From NCBI RefSeq assembly GCF_019977395.1, contig NZ_AP024660.1, positions 3,162,001 through 3,226,000 of the forward strand: a DNA stretch of 64,000 nt, in the 5' to 3' direction. Source of the stretch: Arthrobacter sp. NicSoilC5 (GTDB taxonomy: Bacteria; Actinomycetota; Actinomycetes; Actinomycetales; Micrococcaceae). Below the pieces are notes generated by a model. The model searched no databases. It was not told the origin of the DNA and worked only from the letters and a program-made list of their open reading frames with translations. The stretch's first letter is position 1. Each line of letters starts with the position of its first letter. The position numbers and the translations under genes are program-made. This document shows, piece by piece, positions 36,101 through 45,644 of the stretch.

Positions 36101-38164
36101 ATGAAAGCTAAGAACTTCTTCAAAGGCCCGGGCATCTGGATCGTCGTTGTGGTCGGTCTGCTCCTTGTGGCTTTTGCAACGCTCGCCCCCGGCGGTGCGG
36201 CCCGGATCGACACGGACAAGGGCCTGGAACTGCTCTCCAGCAACAAGGTGGAGCAGGCCAAGATCTTCGACGGCGAGAACCGCGTTGACCTCACGCTGAA
36301 GGACAACCTGCAGGTGGACGGGCAGGACAAAGGCAAGAGCGTCCAGTTCTTCTTCGTGGATGCCCGCGCACAGGACGTGGTGAAGGCAGTCACCGACGCC
36401 AAGCCGGCCCAGGGGTTCACCGACCAGCCGATTGAAAGCAACTGGTTCTCCGGCCTGCTTTCCCTCCTGATCCCCGTGATCCTGCTGGGCGCACTCTTCT
36501 GGTTCCTGATGACCCGCATGCAGGGCGGCGGCTCCAAGATCATGCAGTTCGGCAAGTCCAAGGCCAAGATGGTCAGCAAGGACATGCCGCAGGTCACCTT
36601 CGCTGACGTTGCAGGTGCCGATGAGGCCGTGGAGGAACTCCAGGAGATCAAGGAATTCCTGCAGGAACCAGCCAAGTTCCAGGCCGTCGGCGCCAAGATC
36701 CCCAAGGGCGTGCTGCTCTACGGCCCGCCAGGTACCGGTAAGACCCTGCTGGCCCGCGCGGTTGCCGGTGAGGCCGGCGTACCCTTCTTCTCCATTTCCG
36801 GCTCTGACTTCGTGGAAATGTTCGTCGGCGTCGGTGCATCCCGTGTCCGCGACCTCTTCGAACAGGCCAAGGCCAACTCGCCCGCCATCATCTTCGTGGA
36901 TGAGATCGACGCCGTCGGCCGGCACCGCGGCGCCGGCATCGGCGGCGGCAACGACGAACGCGAGCAGACCCTCAACCAGCTGCTGGTGGAGATGGACGGC
37001 TTCGACGTCAAGACCAACGTGATCCTCATTGCGGCCACCAACCGGCCAGACGTCCTGGACCCGGCCCTGCTGCGCCCCGGCCGCTTCGACCGCCAGGTGT
37101 CCGTGGAAGCGCCGGACCTGATCGGCCGCGACCAGATCCTGCAGGTGCACGCCAAGGGCAAGCCGATGGCTCCCGGGGTGGACCTGAAGGGTGTGGCGAA
37201 GAAGACGCCCGGGTACACCGGTGCCGACCTCGCCAACGTCCTCAACGAGGCCGCTCTGCTCACCGCGCGTTCCAACGCCAACCTGATTGACGACCGCGCC
37301 CTGGATGAGGCCATTGACCGCGTCATGGCCGGCCCGCAGAAGCGCAGCCGCGTCATGAAGGAACACGAGCGCAAGATCACCGCCTACCACGAAGGCGGCC
37401 ACGCCCTGGTGGCGGCGGCCCTTCGGAACTCCGCTCCGGTCACCAAGATCACCATCCTTCCCCGCGGCCGCGCCCTTGGTTACACCATGGTGGTCCCGGA
37501 AAACGACAAGTACTCCGTGACCCGCAACGAACTCCTGGACCAGATGGCCTACGCCATGGGTGGACGCGTCGCCGAGGAGATCGTGTTCCATGATCCCTCC
37601 ACCGGTGCTTCTAATGACATCGAAAAGGCCACCGGCACCGCACGCAAGATGGTCACTGAATACGGCATGAGCGAACGCGTCGGTGCAGTCCGCCTGGGCC
37701 AGGGCGGCGGTGAACCGTTCCTGGGCCGCGACGCAGGGCACGAGCGGAACTACTCTGACCAGATTGCCTATGTCGTGGACGAGGAAGTGCGCCGCCTGAT
37801 CGAGCAGGCACATGACGAGGCCTACGAAATCCTCACCGAGAACCGGGATATCCTGGACTACCTCGCCTTGGAGCTGCTCGAGCGGGAGACCCTCAACCAG
37901 GCCGAGATTGCCGACATCTTCCGTGACGTCCGCAAGCGGGACTTCCGCGAGGTGTGGCTGTCCAAGGAAACCCGTCCCGTCCAGTTGACCGGACCGGTGG
38001 AGAGCCGCCAGGAACGGGCTGAACGGGAAGCGCAGGAGGAAGCGAAGAAGGCGCGCCTTGACGAGCCGCTGGACGCCCAGCCCCCGCACCCGCAGGGCGT
38101 GTCGGAGGATGCTCCGTTTCACGGAGGCACCCCCGACTCGGGGCCTGACACCCTTCGCGGCTAA
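36101..38164 (+). CDS. ftsH: ATP-dependent membrane zinc protease FtsH
   Basis: Degrades misfolded membrane proteins and selected regulators. The 687-residue protein has two N-terminal membrane helices (about 8-27 and 112-133), an AAA ATPase with Walker A G208PPGTGKT215 and Walker B IIFVDEID, the arginine-finger region, and the protease motif H430EGGH434. The C-terminus is a hydrophilic Pro/Asp tail of about 60 residues. The start ATG reads [11 protein letters not shown]. Its stop codon overlaps the probable -10 box of folE. Confidence 0.97.
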   Translation: MKAKNFFKGPGIWIVVVVGLLLVAFATLAPGGAARIDTDKGLELLSSNKVEQAKIFDGENRVDLTLKDNLQVDGQDKGKSVQFFFVDARAQDVVKAVTDAKPAQGFTDQPIESNWFSGLLSLLIPVILLGALFWFLMTRMQGGGSKIMQFGKSKAKMVSKDMPQVTFADVAGADEAVEELQEIKEFLQEPAKFQAVGAKIPKGVLLYGPPGTGKTLLARAVAGEAGVPFFSISGSDFVEMFVGVGASRVRDLFEQAKANSPAIIFVDEIDAVGRHRGAGIGGGNDEREQTLNQLLVEMDGFDVKTNVILIAATNRPDVLDPALLRPGRFDRQVSVEAPDLIGRDQILQVHAKGKPMAPGVDLKGVAKKTPGYTGADLANVLNEAALLTARSNANLIDDRALDEAIDRVMAGPQKRSRVMKEHERKITAYHEGGHALVAAALRNSAPVTKITILPRGRALGYTMVVPENDKYSVTRNELLDQMAYAMGGRVAEEIVFHDPSTGASNDIEKATGTARKMVTEYGMSERVGAVRLGQGGGEPFLGRDAGHERNYSDQIAYVVDEEVRRLIEQAHDEAYEILTENRDILDYLALELLERETLNQAEIADIFRDVRKRDFREVWLSKETRPVQLTGPVESRQERAEREAQEEAKKARLDEPLDAQPPHPQGVSEDAPFHGGTPDSGPDTLRG

Positions 38165-38167
38165 GCT
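38162..38167 (+). promoter_or_regulatory. possible -10 box TAAGCT for leaderless folE
   Basis: TAAGCT includes the ftsH stop codon and ends 6 bases before the folE GTG; there is no ribosome binding site between them. This fits transcription starting at the GTG. Confidence 0.4.
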
Positions 38168-38173
38168 TTCCTT

Positions 38174-38818
38174 GTGACTTCCTTCGACGACGACGACGTT
38201 TCCGCCTCCGCCGCCTACCCGGCGGAGGACGGTTCCCACCACTCCAAGCGCGAAAAGGTGGACCGGCCACGGATTGAGGCGGCCGTCCGCGAGATCCTCC
38301 TTGCCATCGGCGAGGACCCGGACCGCGGCGGCCTCGTGGACACGCCGAAAAGGGTTGCGAAGGCGTACGCCGAGGTGTTCGCCGGACTGCACCATGATCC
38401 TGCGGACGTCCTGTCCACCACCTTCGACCTGGACCACGAGGAACTGGTCCTGGTCAAGGACATCCCCTTCTACTCCACGTGCGAGCACCACCTGGTGCCG
38501 TTCCACGGGGTGGCCCACGTTGGCTACATCCCCTCGCACGACGGCAAGGTGACCGGGCTGAGCAAGCTGGCCCGGCTGGTGGACATCTACGCCCGCCGCC
38601 CCCAGGTACAGGAGCGGCTGACTACCGAAATTGTCGAAGCGATGGTGCAGCACCTCAAACCCCGCGGTGCGATCGTCGTCGTCGAATGCGAGCACATGTG
38701 CATGTCCATGCGCGGCATCCGCAAGCCCGGAGCGAAGACCGTCACCAGTGCGGTCCGCGGGCAGCTTCATGACCCGGCCACCCGTGCCGAAGCCATGAGC
38801 CTCATCCTCGGAAGGTAA
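38174..38818 (+). CDS. folE: GTP cyclohydrolase I
   Basis: Converts GTP to dihydroneopterin triphosphate, the first step of folate synthesis. At 214 residues it has normal length. Zinc ligands are visible in [11 protein letters not shown] and in [11 protein letters not shown], and [22 protein letters not shown] is diagnostic (segment [17 protein letters not shown]). An acidic N-terminal stretch ([12 protein letters not shown]) follows the GTG start. It leads the folE-folP-folB-folK set, 9 bases after ftsH. Confidence 0.97.
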   Translation: MTSFDDDDVSASAAYPAEDGSHHSKREKVDRPRIEAAVREILLAIGEDPDRGGLVDTPKRVAKAYAEVFAGLHHDPADVLSTTFDLDHEELVLVKDIPFYSTCEHHLVPFHGVAHVGYIPSHDGKVTGLSKLARLVDIYARRPQVQERLTTEIVEAMVQHLKPRGAIVVVECEHMCMSMRGIRKPGAKTVTSAVRGQLHDPATRAEAMSLILGR

Positions 38819-38827
38819 CCACACACC

Positions 38828-39763
38828 ATGGATTCACTCGCTGCAGCCCCTGGAACGGGGCCCGCTACGTCCCCGCTGCCCATCCTGCGCAAGCCCCGCC
38901 CGGCTGCCCGCTTTGAGGACCTCCCCACCGGCCGCACCCTGGTCATGGGCATCCTGAACGTCACCCCGGATTCATTCAGCGACGGCGGCAAGCACGCGAC
39001 GGCGGACACCGCCATCGCGGCAGGCCTGCGGATGTTCTACGCGGGTGCGGACATCATCGACGTCGGGGGCGAGTCCACCCGGCCCGGCGCCGACGACGTC
39101 ACCCCCGACGAAGAGCAGCGCCGCGTCCTGCCGGTGATCGAAGCGCTGGTGAAGGCCGGCGCGCTGGTCAGCATCGACACCACGCACGCCTCCACCGCAG
39201 CCGCTGCCCTGAAGGCGGGCGCGGCCATCATCAATGACGTCTCCGGGCTGACCATCGAACCGGAGATGGTGGAGCTTGTGGCGGCCTCCAAGGCACCCTA
39301 TGTCCTCACGCACCGCCGGGGCGACGCCCGGACCATGAACTCGCTCGCCGAATACACGGATGTGGCCGGGGAAGTGGTGGCGGAACTGGCAGGAGTACGG
39401 GACAAGCTCTACGCAGCCGGTGTCAGCAGGGAACAGATCATCATCGATCCGGGCCTGGGGTTCGCGAAGAACGACGCCCAGAACTGGGAACTGCTGCAGA
39501 ACCTGGACCAGCTGGACAGCCTGGGCCACAAGGTCCTGGTGGCTGCCTCCCGCAAGCGTTTCCTCGGCACCCTGCTCACCGTGGCCGGGAAGTCCGCCGC
39601 TCCTGACGAGCGGGACAGTGCCACGGCCGCAATCACAGCGATCAGCGCCTACCGAGGGGCCTGGGCCGTCCGCGTACACGACGTCGGTTCCAGCCTTGAC
39701 GCGGTCAAGGTGGCTGCGCGCATGGCGGCACCCACAACACAAGCCGTACCCAAAACGCAATAG
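38828..39763 (+). CDS. folP: dihydropteroate synthase
   Basis: Joins hydroxymethyl-dihydropterin pyrophosphate and p-aminobenzoate; the target of sulfonamides. It has 311 residues with MGILNVTPDSFSDGG, GGESTRPGA and the C-terminal RVHDVGSSLDAVKV region. The N-terminal ~40 residues are a family-variable extension. It lies 9 bases after folE. Confidence 0.97.
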   Translation: MDSLAAAPGTGPATSPLPILRKPRPAARFEDLPTGRTLVMGILNVTPDSFSDGGKHATADTAIAAGLRMFYAGADIIDVGGESTRPGADDVTPDEEQRRVLPVIEALVKAGALVSIDTTHASTAAAALKAGAAIINDVSGLTIEPEMVELVAASKAPYVLTHRRGDARTMNSLAEYTDVAGEVVAELAGVRDKLYAAGVSREQIIIDPGLGFAKNDAQNWELLQNLDQLDSLGHKVLVAASRKRFLGTLLTVAGKSAAPDERDSATAAITAISAYRGAWAVRVHDVGSSLDAVKVAARMAAPTTQAVPKTQ

Positions 39764-39776
39764 GGCCGGGGGACCC

Positions 39777-40169
39777 ATGGACAGGATTACGCTGACCGGA
39801 GTGACCGCCGTCGGCCACCACGGTGTCTTCGATTTTGAACGCCGGGAGGGCCAGCCCTTTGTTGTGGACGCCGTGCTCTACCTGGACTTCACCGAAGCGG
39901 CGCAGTCCGACGACGTCCGGGACACCGCCCACTACGGTGAGGTGGCGCAGCGTATTACCGAGTGGATCACCGGGGAGCCCCTGAACCTCATTGAGGCACT
40001 CGCCGTGCGGATCGCCGACAGTCTCCTGGCCGAATTCGCGCTCCAGGCCGTGGACATCACCGTCCATAAGCCGCAGGCCCCCATCGAGGTCCCCTTCGGA
40101 GACGTGGCCGTCACGGTCCACCGCGAGCGGGTTCCCGCCGCCCCTGCGCTGTCCGGTGCGCAGGCATGA
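39777..40169 (+). CDS. folB: dihydroneopterin aldolase
   Basis: Cleaves dihydroneopterin to hydroxymethyl-dihydropterin and glycolaldehyde. The 130-residue protein starts MDRITLTGVTAVGHHGVFDFE, of which the GHHGVF motif is characteristic, and carries VDITVHKPQAPIEVPF near the end with the active-site Lys. GGGGGACCC precedes the ATG. The stop overlaps the start of folK by 4 bases, so translation is coupled. Confidence 0.96.
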   Translation: MDRITLTGVTAVGHHGVFDFERREGQPFVVDAVLYLDFTEAAQSDDVRDTAHYGEVAQRITEWITGEPLNLIEALAVRIADSLLAEFALQAVDITVHKPQAPIEVPFGDVAVTVHRERVPAAPALSGAQA

Positions 40170-40711
40170 ACGGGATCTACACCAAGGCCGTGCTGGCCCT
40201 GGGCAGCAACCTTGGTGAACGGAACGAGACCCTGACCGAGGCTGTGGCGGACCTGGTGGATCCGCCCGAAGTACGGCTGCTTGCCGTCTCGCCCATAGTC
40301 CAGACCAAAGCCGTGGGCGGCCCTGCCGGCCAGCCGGACTTCCTGAACATGGTCATCACGGTGGAAACCAGCCTCACCCCTGCCGAACTGCTGGAACATT
40401 GCCAGGCCGTGGAAAACAAGCACCTCCGCGTCCGTGAGGTCCGCTGGGGGCCGCGGACGCTCGACGTCGACATCATCACCTACGGCGAGCTCCGCAGTGA
40501 CGACCCCGCCCTGACCATCCCCCACCCCCGGGCGGCCTCACGCGCTTTCGTCCTCTACCCGTGGTCGCTCATCGAACCCGCCGCCACGCTGAACGGCGAA
40601 CGGATCAGCACCCTGGCAGTCCAGGCGGACGATTTCAAGGATCTTGCCCCGTTCGACGGGTTCGGGGAATTTGACGGGATGCCGACGGCGGGAGCGGTGG
40701 AGGAGAGATGA
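40166..40711 (+). CDS. folK: 2-amino-4-hydroxy-6-hydroxymethyldihydropteridine pyrophosphokinase
   Basis: Transfers pyrophosphate from ATP to hydroxymethyl-dihydropterin. The 181-residue protein has ALGSNLGERNETL near the N-terminus, RWGPRTLDVDIITYG and the IPHPRAASRAFVLYP motif. It overlaps folB upstream and the DUF3180 gene downstream by 4 bases each (ATGA), within one polycistron. Confidence 0.96.
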   Translation: MNGIYTKAVLALGSNLGERNETLTEAVADLVDPPEVRLLAVSPIVQTKAVGGPAGQPDFLNMVITVETSLTPAELLEHCQAVENKHLRVREVRWGPRTLDVDIITYGELRSDDPALTIPHPRAASRAFVLYPWSLIEPAATLNGERISTLAVQADDFKDLAPFDGFGEFDGMPTAGAVEER

Positions 40712-41256
40712 AGCCCATCAACCCGCTGCGCCTGCTGCTGATCTGCGTCATCCTTGCCATCGCGGGCTGGTCGGCCACGGTTGTCACCAGCCGGTACAGC
40801 ATGGCCACGCCTGTCCTGCCTGCCACCGCGCTGGCCACGATGGGCGTCATCGTCATCATCACCCTGATCCTGGGTATCCGGATCCTGAGGTGGCGGAACA
40901 GCCACCAGCCCAACAGCAAGGCGAAGAAGACGCAGCTGGATCCCCTCCTGGCCGCCCGGACCCTGATCCTGGCGCAGGCGTGCGCCTACGCCGGAACGGT
41001 GCTCCTGGGATGGCATGTGGGAATCTTCCTGGACCAGCTGCGCATCTGGAGCCTGCGCAGCGACCAAGGCATCACCTGGCTTGCCCTGGCCATGGCGGGC
41101 GGCGGCCTGGTGATGATCGTGGTGGGGCTCGTCGTGGAGCGGTTCTGCAGGATCCCGCCGGAAGACGGCGACACCAACAGCGTTGACGGGAAGAAGGGCC
41201 GGCCTGCCCGCGGGGAAGCCGCAGGGGAAGGCGAGTATGCGTACCGAGGCGATTGA
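40708..41256 (+). CDS. DUF3180 membrane protein
   Basis: A 182-residue protein with four transmembrane helices (about 5-25, 36-58, 86-108, 118-140) and a hydrophilic C-terminal tail. DUF3180 is confined to actinobacteria and regularly follows folK, but has no known function. The start overlaps folK by 4 bases, and the end overlaps the next gene by 20, pointing to tight co-translation. Confidence 0.85.
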   Translation: MKPINPLRLLLICVILAIAGWSATVVTSRYSMATPVLPATALATMGVIVIITLILGIRILRWRNSHQPNSKAKKTQLDPLLAARTLILAQACAYAGTVLLGWHVGIFLDQLRIWSLRSDQGITWLALAMAGGGLVMIVVGLVVERFCRIPPEDGDTNSVDGKKGRPARGEAAGEGEYAYRGD

Positions 41257-41749
41257 CCCGCCGGGGATCGACTGGCAGCGGGTGTCACCGAAATACGTCA
41301 TCGTCCGCCTGGTGGAATGGGCCCTGGCCAACATCGCCGCCATACTGGTCCTGTCCGCGCCGCTGGTGTTCGTCCTCCTGGGATGGTGGCGGTGGCCGCC
41401 GCTGTGGCTGGCCATCACCGTTCCGGCCGCCACCCTGCTGCTTGCCTTATGGCGGCTGGTCCTCATCCCGCGGCAGGTCCGGGCCATCGGCTACGCGGAG
41501 CGCGACGAGGACCTCCTGGTCAGGAGCGGCATCTTCTTCCAGCGCACCATGGCCGTCCCGTACGGACGCATGCAGTATGTGGACATCGCCGTGGGACCTG
41601 TGGAGCGGGGCATGGGCTTGTGTACCGTCAAGCTCCACACAGCGTCCCCCGGCACCAATGCGCGCATCCCCGGCCTCCCGGCGGCTGAAGGCGCCCGGCT
41701 CCGTGAACAGCTGGCCGCCCGCGGCGAAGCCAGGCTGGCAGGACTGTGA
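41237..41749 (+). CDS. PH-domain (YdbS-like) membrane protein
   Basis: A 170-residue protein with two membrane helices (about 23-75) followed by a bacterial PH domain containing VRSGIFFQRTMAVPYGRMQYVD. It is the small partner of the larger PH-domain protein that follows; YdbS/YdbT-like pairs are usual. The ATG at 41237 reads MRTEAIDPPGIDW. It overlaps both neighbours. Role unknown; Bacillus relatives have been linked to antimicrobial resistance, which is not shown here. Confidence 0.85.
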   Translation: MRTEAIDPPGIDWQRVSPKYVIVRLVEWALANIAAILVLSAPLVFVLLGWWRWPPLWLAITVPAATLLLALWRLVLIPRQVRAIGYAERDEDLLVRSGIFFQRTMAVPYGRMQYVDIAVGPVERGMGLCTVKLHTASPGTNARIPGLPAAEGARLREQLAARGEARLAGL

Positions 41750-43395
41750 CCACTGACGGCCAGCTGCCCGGTCCGGCGCTGCCGCCTGCCGGCACCGGCC
41801 CGGAAGACACGGGAACGCCCGACGGCGAATGGCTGCGTGTGCATCCCGCCTCACCTTTTGTCCGTGGCTGGGTTGCACTGGCCGCCATCACGTTCTTCTT
41901 CGGCCGCGACCTGTTTGAGCGGACACTCCAGGGCCAGCCTGTGTTCGAGGACGGGTTCGCCCGCCGTGCGCCGTGGCTCCTGGGCGGCGGTGCCGCGGTG
42001 CTGGCCGTGGCAGTCCTGGGGTTCGTCCTGACCTGGTATTTCACCAAATACCAGGTCTCCGGCGGCTATGTCCGGGTCAACACCGGCCTCCTCTTCCGCC
42101 AGCACCGGCAGGCACGCCTGGACCGGGTGCAGGCCATTGACATCGTGCAGCCACTGCTGGCCCGCATCTTTGGCCTGGCCGAACTCAAGTTTGAAGTTGC
42201 CGACGCCGGCGAATCCGCCGTGCGCCTGGCGTACCTCAGGATCGACGACGCCCGCCGACTGCGCGCCACCATCCTGGCCCGGGCCTCCGGGGCTGAGGCA
42301 GGTTTCGGTGCGGGCCCGGCGGCCGGCGCCGCGGCGCATCCAGGTCCCGGCAGCCCGTCGGCGGCGTCCTTTGCCCCGCCCGCACCTGAGGCGCCCGAAA
42401 TCCAGGTACTCAGCGTGCCGCCGTCGCGCCTTGTCGGATCGCTCCTGTTGAGCGAGCAAAGTTTCTTCATTGTGGTGGGCGGTTTCGCTTCCGTGGTCCT
42501 GTCCGCGCTGACGGACAACCGCGCTTTCTACTTCTACCTGGTACCCGCAGCGCTGGGCCTTGCCGCCAGCTACTGGAACTTCTTCAACAAGGGCTACAAC
42601 TTCACCGCCGCCGTCTCACCGGACGGCATCCGGCTGCGGTACGGGCTGCTGGACACCCAGGCGCAGACACTTCCGCCGGGTCGGATCCAGGCCGTGAAGA
42701 TTGCCCAGCCTCCGCTGTGGCGTCCGTTCGGCTGGTACCGGATGCAGGTGAACGTTGCCGGCTACGGGACGTCCGGCAACGCCGTCGAAGGCAACACCAG
42801 GACCATCCTCCTGCCGGTGGGCAAGTTCGCCGACGTCCTTGCCATGCTCTCGCTCGTCCTGCCGGACCCGGGAACGGATCGCCCTGCGGAGGTGTTCGCC
42901 GCGGGGCTTACCGGCAGGGATTCCGACGGCGGGTTCACCACCACGCCCCGGCGGGCCCGGCTGCTGGCGCCCCTGGGCTGGCGGCGGAACGGGTTTGCCG
43001 CCACGGACACGGCACTGCTGATCCGCTCCGGACGCTGGTGGCGGGACCTTGTGCTGGTGCCCCATCAACGCACGCAGTCACTGGCGATCCACCAGGGGCC
43101 CGTGGCGCGCCGGTTCCGGGTGGCCGACCTGGTCCTGCATACGACGGCCGGTCCCGTTGCCCCGCGGCTGACCCAGGCGGGGCTGGACGAGGCCAGGCAA
43201 CTCTTCGACGAGCAGTCGGCGCGGGCCCGGCTGGCCAGGAAGCGGCAAACCACCGAACAATGGTTGCGGCAGGTTGTTCCGGCAGTGGAACCTGCGCCCG
43301 TGCCGGGCACACCGGTTCCCGGGGCGCCGTACCCTGGGGCTCCAGCCAGTGAAGCCCGCACCCATTACCAACAGGAAGGCCAGACGCATGGCTAA
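41746..43395 (+). CDS. large PH-domain (YdbT-like) membrane protein
   Basis: A 549-residue protein with several transmembrane helices in pairs, each followed by a bacterial PH domain: about 90-185 (GGYVRVNTGLLFRQHRQARLDR), about 290-385 (AVSPDGIRLRYGLLDTQAQTLP) and about 410-500. An Ala/Pro-rich linker lies at about 185-225. It begins with GTG overlapping the TGA of the small PH protein. Its end overlaps the DUF2520 gene by 8 bases. Function unknown, membrane-associated. Confidence 0.83.
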   Translation: MTTDGQLPGPALPPAGTGPEDTGTPDGEWLRVHPASPFVRGWVALAAITFFFGRDLFERTLQGQPVFEDGFARRAPWLLGGGAAVLAVAVLGFVLTWYFTKYQVSGGYVRVNTGLLFRQHRQARLDRVQAIDIVQPLLARIFGLAELKFEVADAGESAVRLAYLRIDDARRLRATILARASGAEAGFGAGPAAGAAAHPGPGSPSAASFAPPAPEAPEIQVLSVPPSRLVGSLLLSEQSFFIVVGGFASVVLSALTDNRAFYFYLVPAALGLAASYWNFFNKGYNFTAAVSPDGIRLRYGLLDTQAQTLPPGRIQAVKIAQPPLWRPFGWYRMQVNVAGYGTSGNAVEGNTRTILLPVGKFADVLAMLSLVLPDPGTDRPAEVFAAGLTGRDSDGGFTTTPRRARLLAPLGWRRNGFAATDTALLIRSGRWWRDLVLVPHQRTQSLAIHQGPVARRFRVADLVLHTTAGPVAPRLTQAGLDEARQLFDEQSARARLARKRQTTEQWLRQVVPAVEPAPVPGTPVPGAPYPGAPASEARTHYQQEGQTHG

Positions 43396-44281
43396 GCCCG
43401 GACGCCTCGGCGTCGGAATCATCGGCGCCGGCAAAGTGGGCGCCGTGCTCGGCGCGGCCCTGCGCGCAGCCGAGCACGCCGTCGTGGGAGTGTCAGCCGT
43501 CTCCGACGCCAGCCGGGACCGGGCCGAGGCACTGCTTCCCGGGGTGCCCATCCTTGAGGTGCAGGACATCGTGGAACGTGCCGAACTGGTGCTGCTGGCG
43601 GTGCCCGACGACGCGCTGCCGGATTTGGTGGAGGGTCTGGCGAAGCTCGGGGCCTGGCAGCCGGGGCAGCTCGTGGCACATACCTCGGGCCGGTTCGGCG
43701 TGGGCGTACTGCATCCGGTCCGTGCCGCCGGCGCCGTGCCGCTGGCGCTGCACCCGACCATGACGTTCACGGGCATGAGCCTGGACCTCACCCGGCTGCT
43801 GGACTGCACCTTCGGCGTGACGGCCGATGCCGCCATGCTCCCCATCGCGCAGGCGCTGGTGGTGGAGATGGGGGCGGAGCCTGTGGTCATTGCCGAGGCG
43901 GACCGGACGCTCTACCACGCGGCCCTGGCCCATGGTTCCAACCACCTGGTCACCTTGGTGGCACAGGCGTCGCAGCTCCTGCGCGAGGTGGGAGTGGAAT
44001 CGCCCGAACGCATGCTGGGGCCGCTGCTGCGCGCCACCCTGGAAAACGCGCTGGCCTCGGGAGAGTCTGCGCTGACCGGGCCGGTGGCCCGCGGTGACGT
44101 GGGCACCGTGCGTGCGCACGCCGAGGCGTTGCGGGAGTTCGACGGCGGCGGGCATGGGGACGTGCTTGAGGCCTACCTTGCGATGGCCCGCGCCACTGCC
44201 CTGCGCGCTGAAGGGCGCGGCCTGCTGAAACCCGACCAGCTGAAGGGGCTGCGCGAGGCCCTCGATCCGAAGGAAGACTGA
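43388..44281 (+). CDS. Rossmann-fold / DUF2520 oxidoreductase-like protein
   Basis: A 297-residue protein with an N-terminal NAD(P)-binding fold (VGIIGAGKVGAVLGAAL) and a C-terminal DUF2520 helical domain (YHAALAHGSNHLVTLVAQA). It is related to 6-phosphogluconate/ketopantoate reductase-type dehydrogenases. It is placed directly before panC with no gap, an arrangement that suggests a role in pantothenate supply, for example ketopantoate reduction. That function is inference from position only. Confidence 0.83.
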   Translation: MAKPGRLGVGIIGAGKVGAVLGAALRAAEHAVVGVSAVSDASRDRAEALLPGVPILEVQDIVERAELVLLAVPDDALPDLVEGLAKLGAWQPGQLVAHTSGRFGVGVLHPVRAAGAVPLALHPTMTFTGMSLDLTRLLDCTFGVTADAAMLPIAQALVVEMGAEPVVIAEADRTLYHAALAHGSNHLVTLVAQASQLLREVGVESPERMLGPLLRATLENALASGESALTGPVARGDVGTVRAHAEALREFDGGGHGDVLEAYLAMARATALRAEGRGLLKPDQLKGLREALDPKED

Positions 44282-45205
44282 ATGCCCATCCAACTCGTCA
44301 CCACCGTGGCCGGCCTGAAAGCCGAAAGCGCCCGCTTGCTCGGCGCGAAACAGGGTGTCTCCCAGGGGCTTGTGCCCACCATGGGCGCCCTCCACGAAGG
44401 CCATGCAACGCTGGCGCGCACCGCCGTCGAGCAGAACGATGTGGTGGTGGCCAGCATCTTCGTCAACCCCCTGCAGTTCGGCGATGCCGTTGACCTGGAC
44501 CGCTACCCACGGACACTCGACGCGGACCTCGCCCTGCTCGAGGAGCAGGGCGTTGACCTCGCGTTCGCGCCCTCCGTGGAGGAGGTCTATCCCGGCGGCG
44601 AACCCCTGGTGCGGATCACTTCGGGCCGCCTGGGGAATAAGTGGGAGGGCGCCTCGCGGCCCGGCCACTTTGACGGGGCACTCACTGTGGTGGCCAAACT
44701 GCTGCACTACGGCATGCCGGCGGCCGGTCTTCCCGCCGGTCCCGCGGGTTCTGCCGGCGGCAGCCTGCCGGCGTACCGGGCCTACTTCGGGCAAAAGGAC
44801 GCCCAGCAGCTGGCCCTGGTCCGGCGGATGGTTTCCGACCTGAACTTCCCGGTGGAGATCGTGGGTGTGCCTACGGTGCGCGCAACGGACGGGCTGGCGC
44901 TGTCCAGCCGGAACCGCTTCCTGTCCGATGCCGAACGGGACGCCGCGCTGGTCCTGTCCAGGGCCCTGCGGCTGCTGGAGGAAAGGGCGAACGCCCATGA
45001 GCCGCTGGACCTCGACTCCGCGCTGGCGATGGTGGAATCCCAGCCCTTGGTCTCGCTGGACTATTTTGACGTAGTGGACCCGGGCACCCTTGAGCCGCTG
45101 GCCGAGAACTGCCGGGAAACACCCTTCCGCGGCGAGGCCCTGGCGCTTATCGCGGCCAAGGTGGGCCCGGTGCGCCTGATCGACAACATTCCGCTGAGTT
45201 CGTAG
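44282..45205 (+). CDS. panC: pantothenate synthetase
   Basis: Condenses pantoate and beta-alanine with ATP in the last step of pantothenate synthesis. The 307-residue protein shows the nucleotide motif [21 protein letters not shown], and [12 protein letters not shown]. Between [10 protein letters not shown] and [12 protein letters not shown] there is an unusual Gly/Ala/Pro-rich insert of ~18 residues (about 145-164). The start follows the stop of the DUF2520 gene directly. It ends the folate/pantothenate operon, followed by a hairpin. Confidence 0.95.
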   Translation: MPIQLVTTVAGLKAESARLLGAKQGVSQGLVPTMGALHEGHATLARTAVEQNDVVVASIFVNPLQFGDAVDLDRYPRTLDADLALLEEQGVDLAFAPSVEEVYPGGEPLVRITSGRLGNKWEGASRPGHFDGALTVVAKLLHYGMPAAGLPAGPAGSAGGSLPAYRAYFGQKDAQQLALVRRMVSDLNFPVEIVGVPTVRATDGLALSSRNRFLSDAERDAALVLSRALRLLEERANAHEPLDLDSALAMVESQPLVSLDYFDVVDPGTLEPLAENCRETPFRGEALALIAAKVGPVRLIDNIPLSS

Positions 45206-45220
45206 CTGCCGTTCATAGCT

Positions 45221-45238
45221 GCCCCGCCGGCCCGGGGC
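45221..45238. terminator. bidirectional hairpin between panC and a small convergent gene
   Basis: GCCCCG (45221-45226) pairs with CGGGGC (45233-45238). It sits 16 bases after the panC stop and 13 after the stop of the convergent gene. T-runs are weak on both sides. Confidence 0.5.
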
Positions 45239-45250
45239 ATACCGTGCCCG

Positions 45251-45517
45251 TTATAGCCCTGAGTGGTCCCGGTTGATCATGAGCTGTTCGAGCAGCGCGC
45301 GTTCAGGGCGGCCCGGGTTCCTGGCGACGCAGCGGCGAAGGCGGGCCCGGACGAGTTCTTCACTGGGATCCTGGCCGCCAAGCAGTTCATCGATGATTTC
45401 CTGCGCCTGCCACCGGAGCGACTCGATGGCGAACTGCCTGACCTCTTCGGGCGTATCACTGGACATCCAGGGATCGGGATCCGACGGGACACTTTGGAAC
45501 ATCCGCTCTGCTGACAT
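45251..45517 (-). CDS. small conserved protein of unknown function
   Basis: An 88-residue soluble protein starting MSAERMFQSVPSDPDPWM. GCAAGGAGGCCCCA gives an AAGGAGG ribosome binding site 5 bases before the ATG at 45517, which decides against a longer frame. The sequence is highly charged and helical (EEVRQFAIESLRWQAQEIID, RARLRRCVARNPGRP). No domain recognised. It converges on panC. Confidence 0.65.
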   Translation of the reverse strand: MSAERMFQSVPSDPDPWMSSDTPEEVRQFAIESLRWQAQEIIDELLGGQDPSEELVRARLRRCVARNPGRPERALLEQLMINRDHSGL

Positions 45518-45644
45518 TGGGGCCTCCTTGCTCCAAACCGGCGGACCCTTTGGGGGCGCCTTGCGGTGTTCTAAAGAACTGCGTAGGAGAAACACTACAG
45601 CGGGCAAGACCAGTCTGTCTCCCCTGCACTAGACTCCAAGTCTC

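Noticed and set aside
35987..38824. A 945-codon open frame on the minus strand opposite ftsH and folE
   Set aside because: It is the antisense shadow of well-recognised ftsH and folE; long antisense frames are common in G/C-rich DNA and its translation resembles no protein family.
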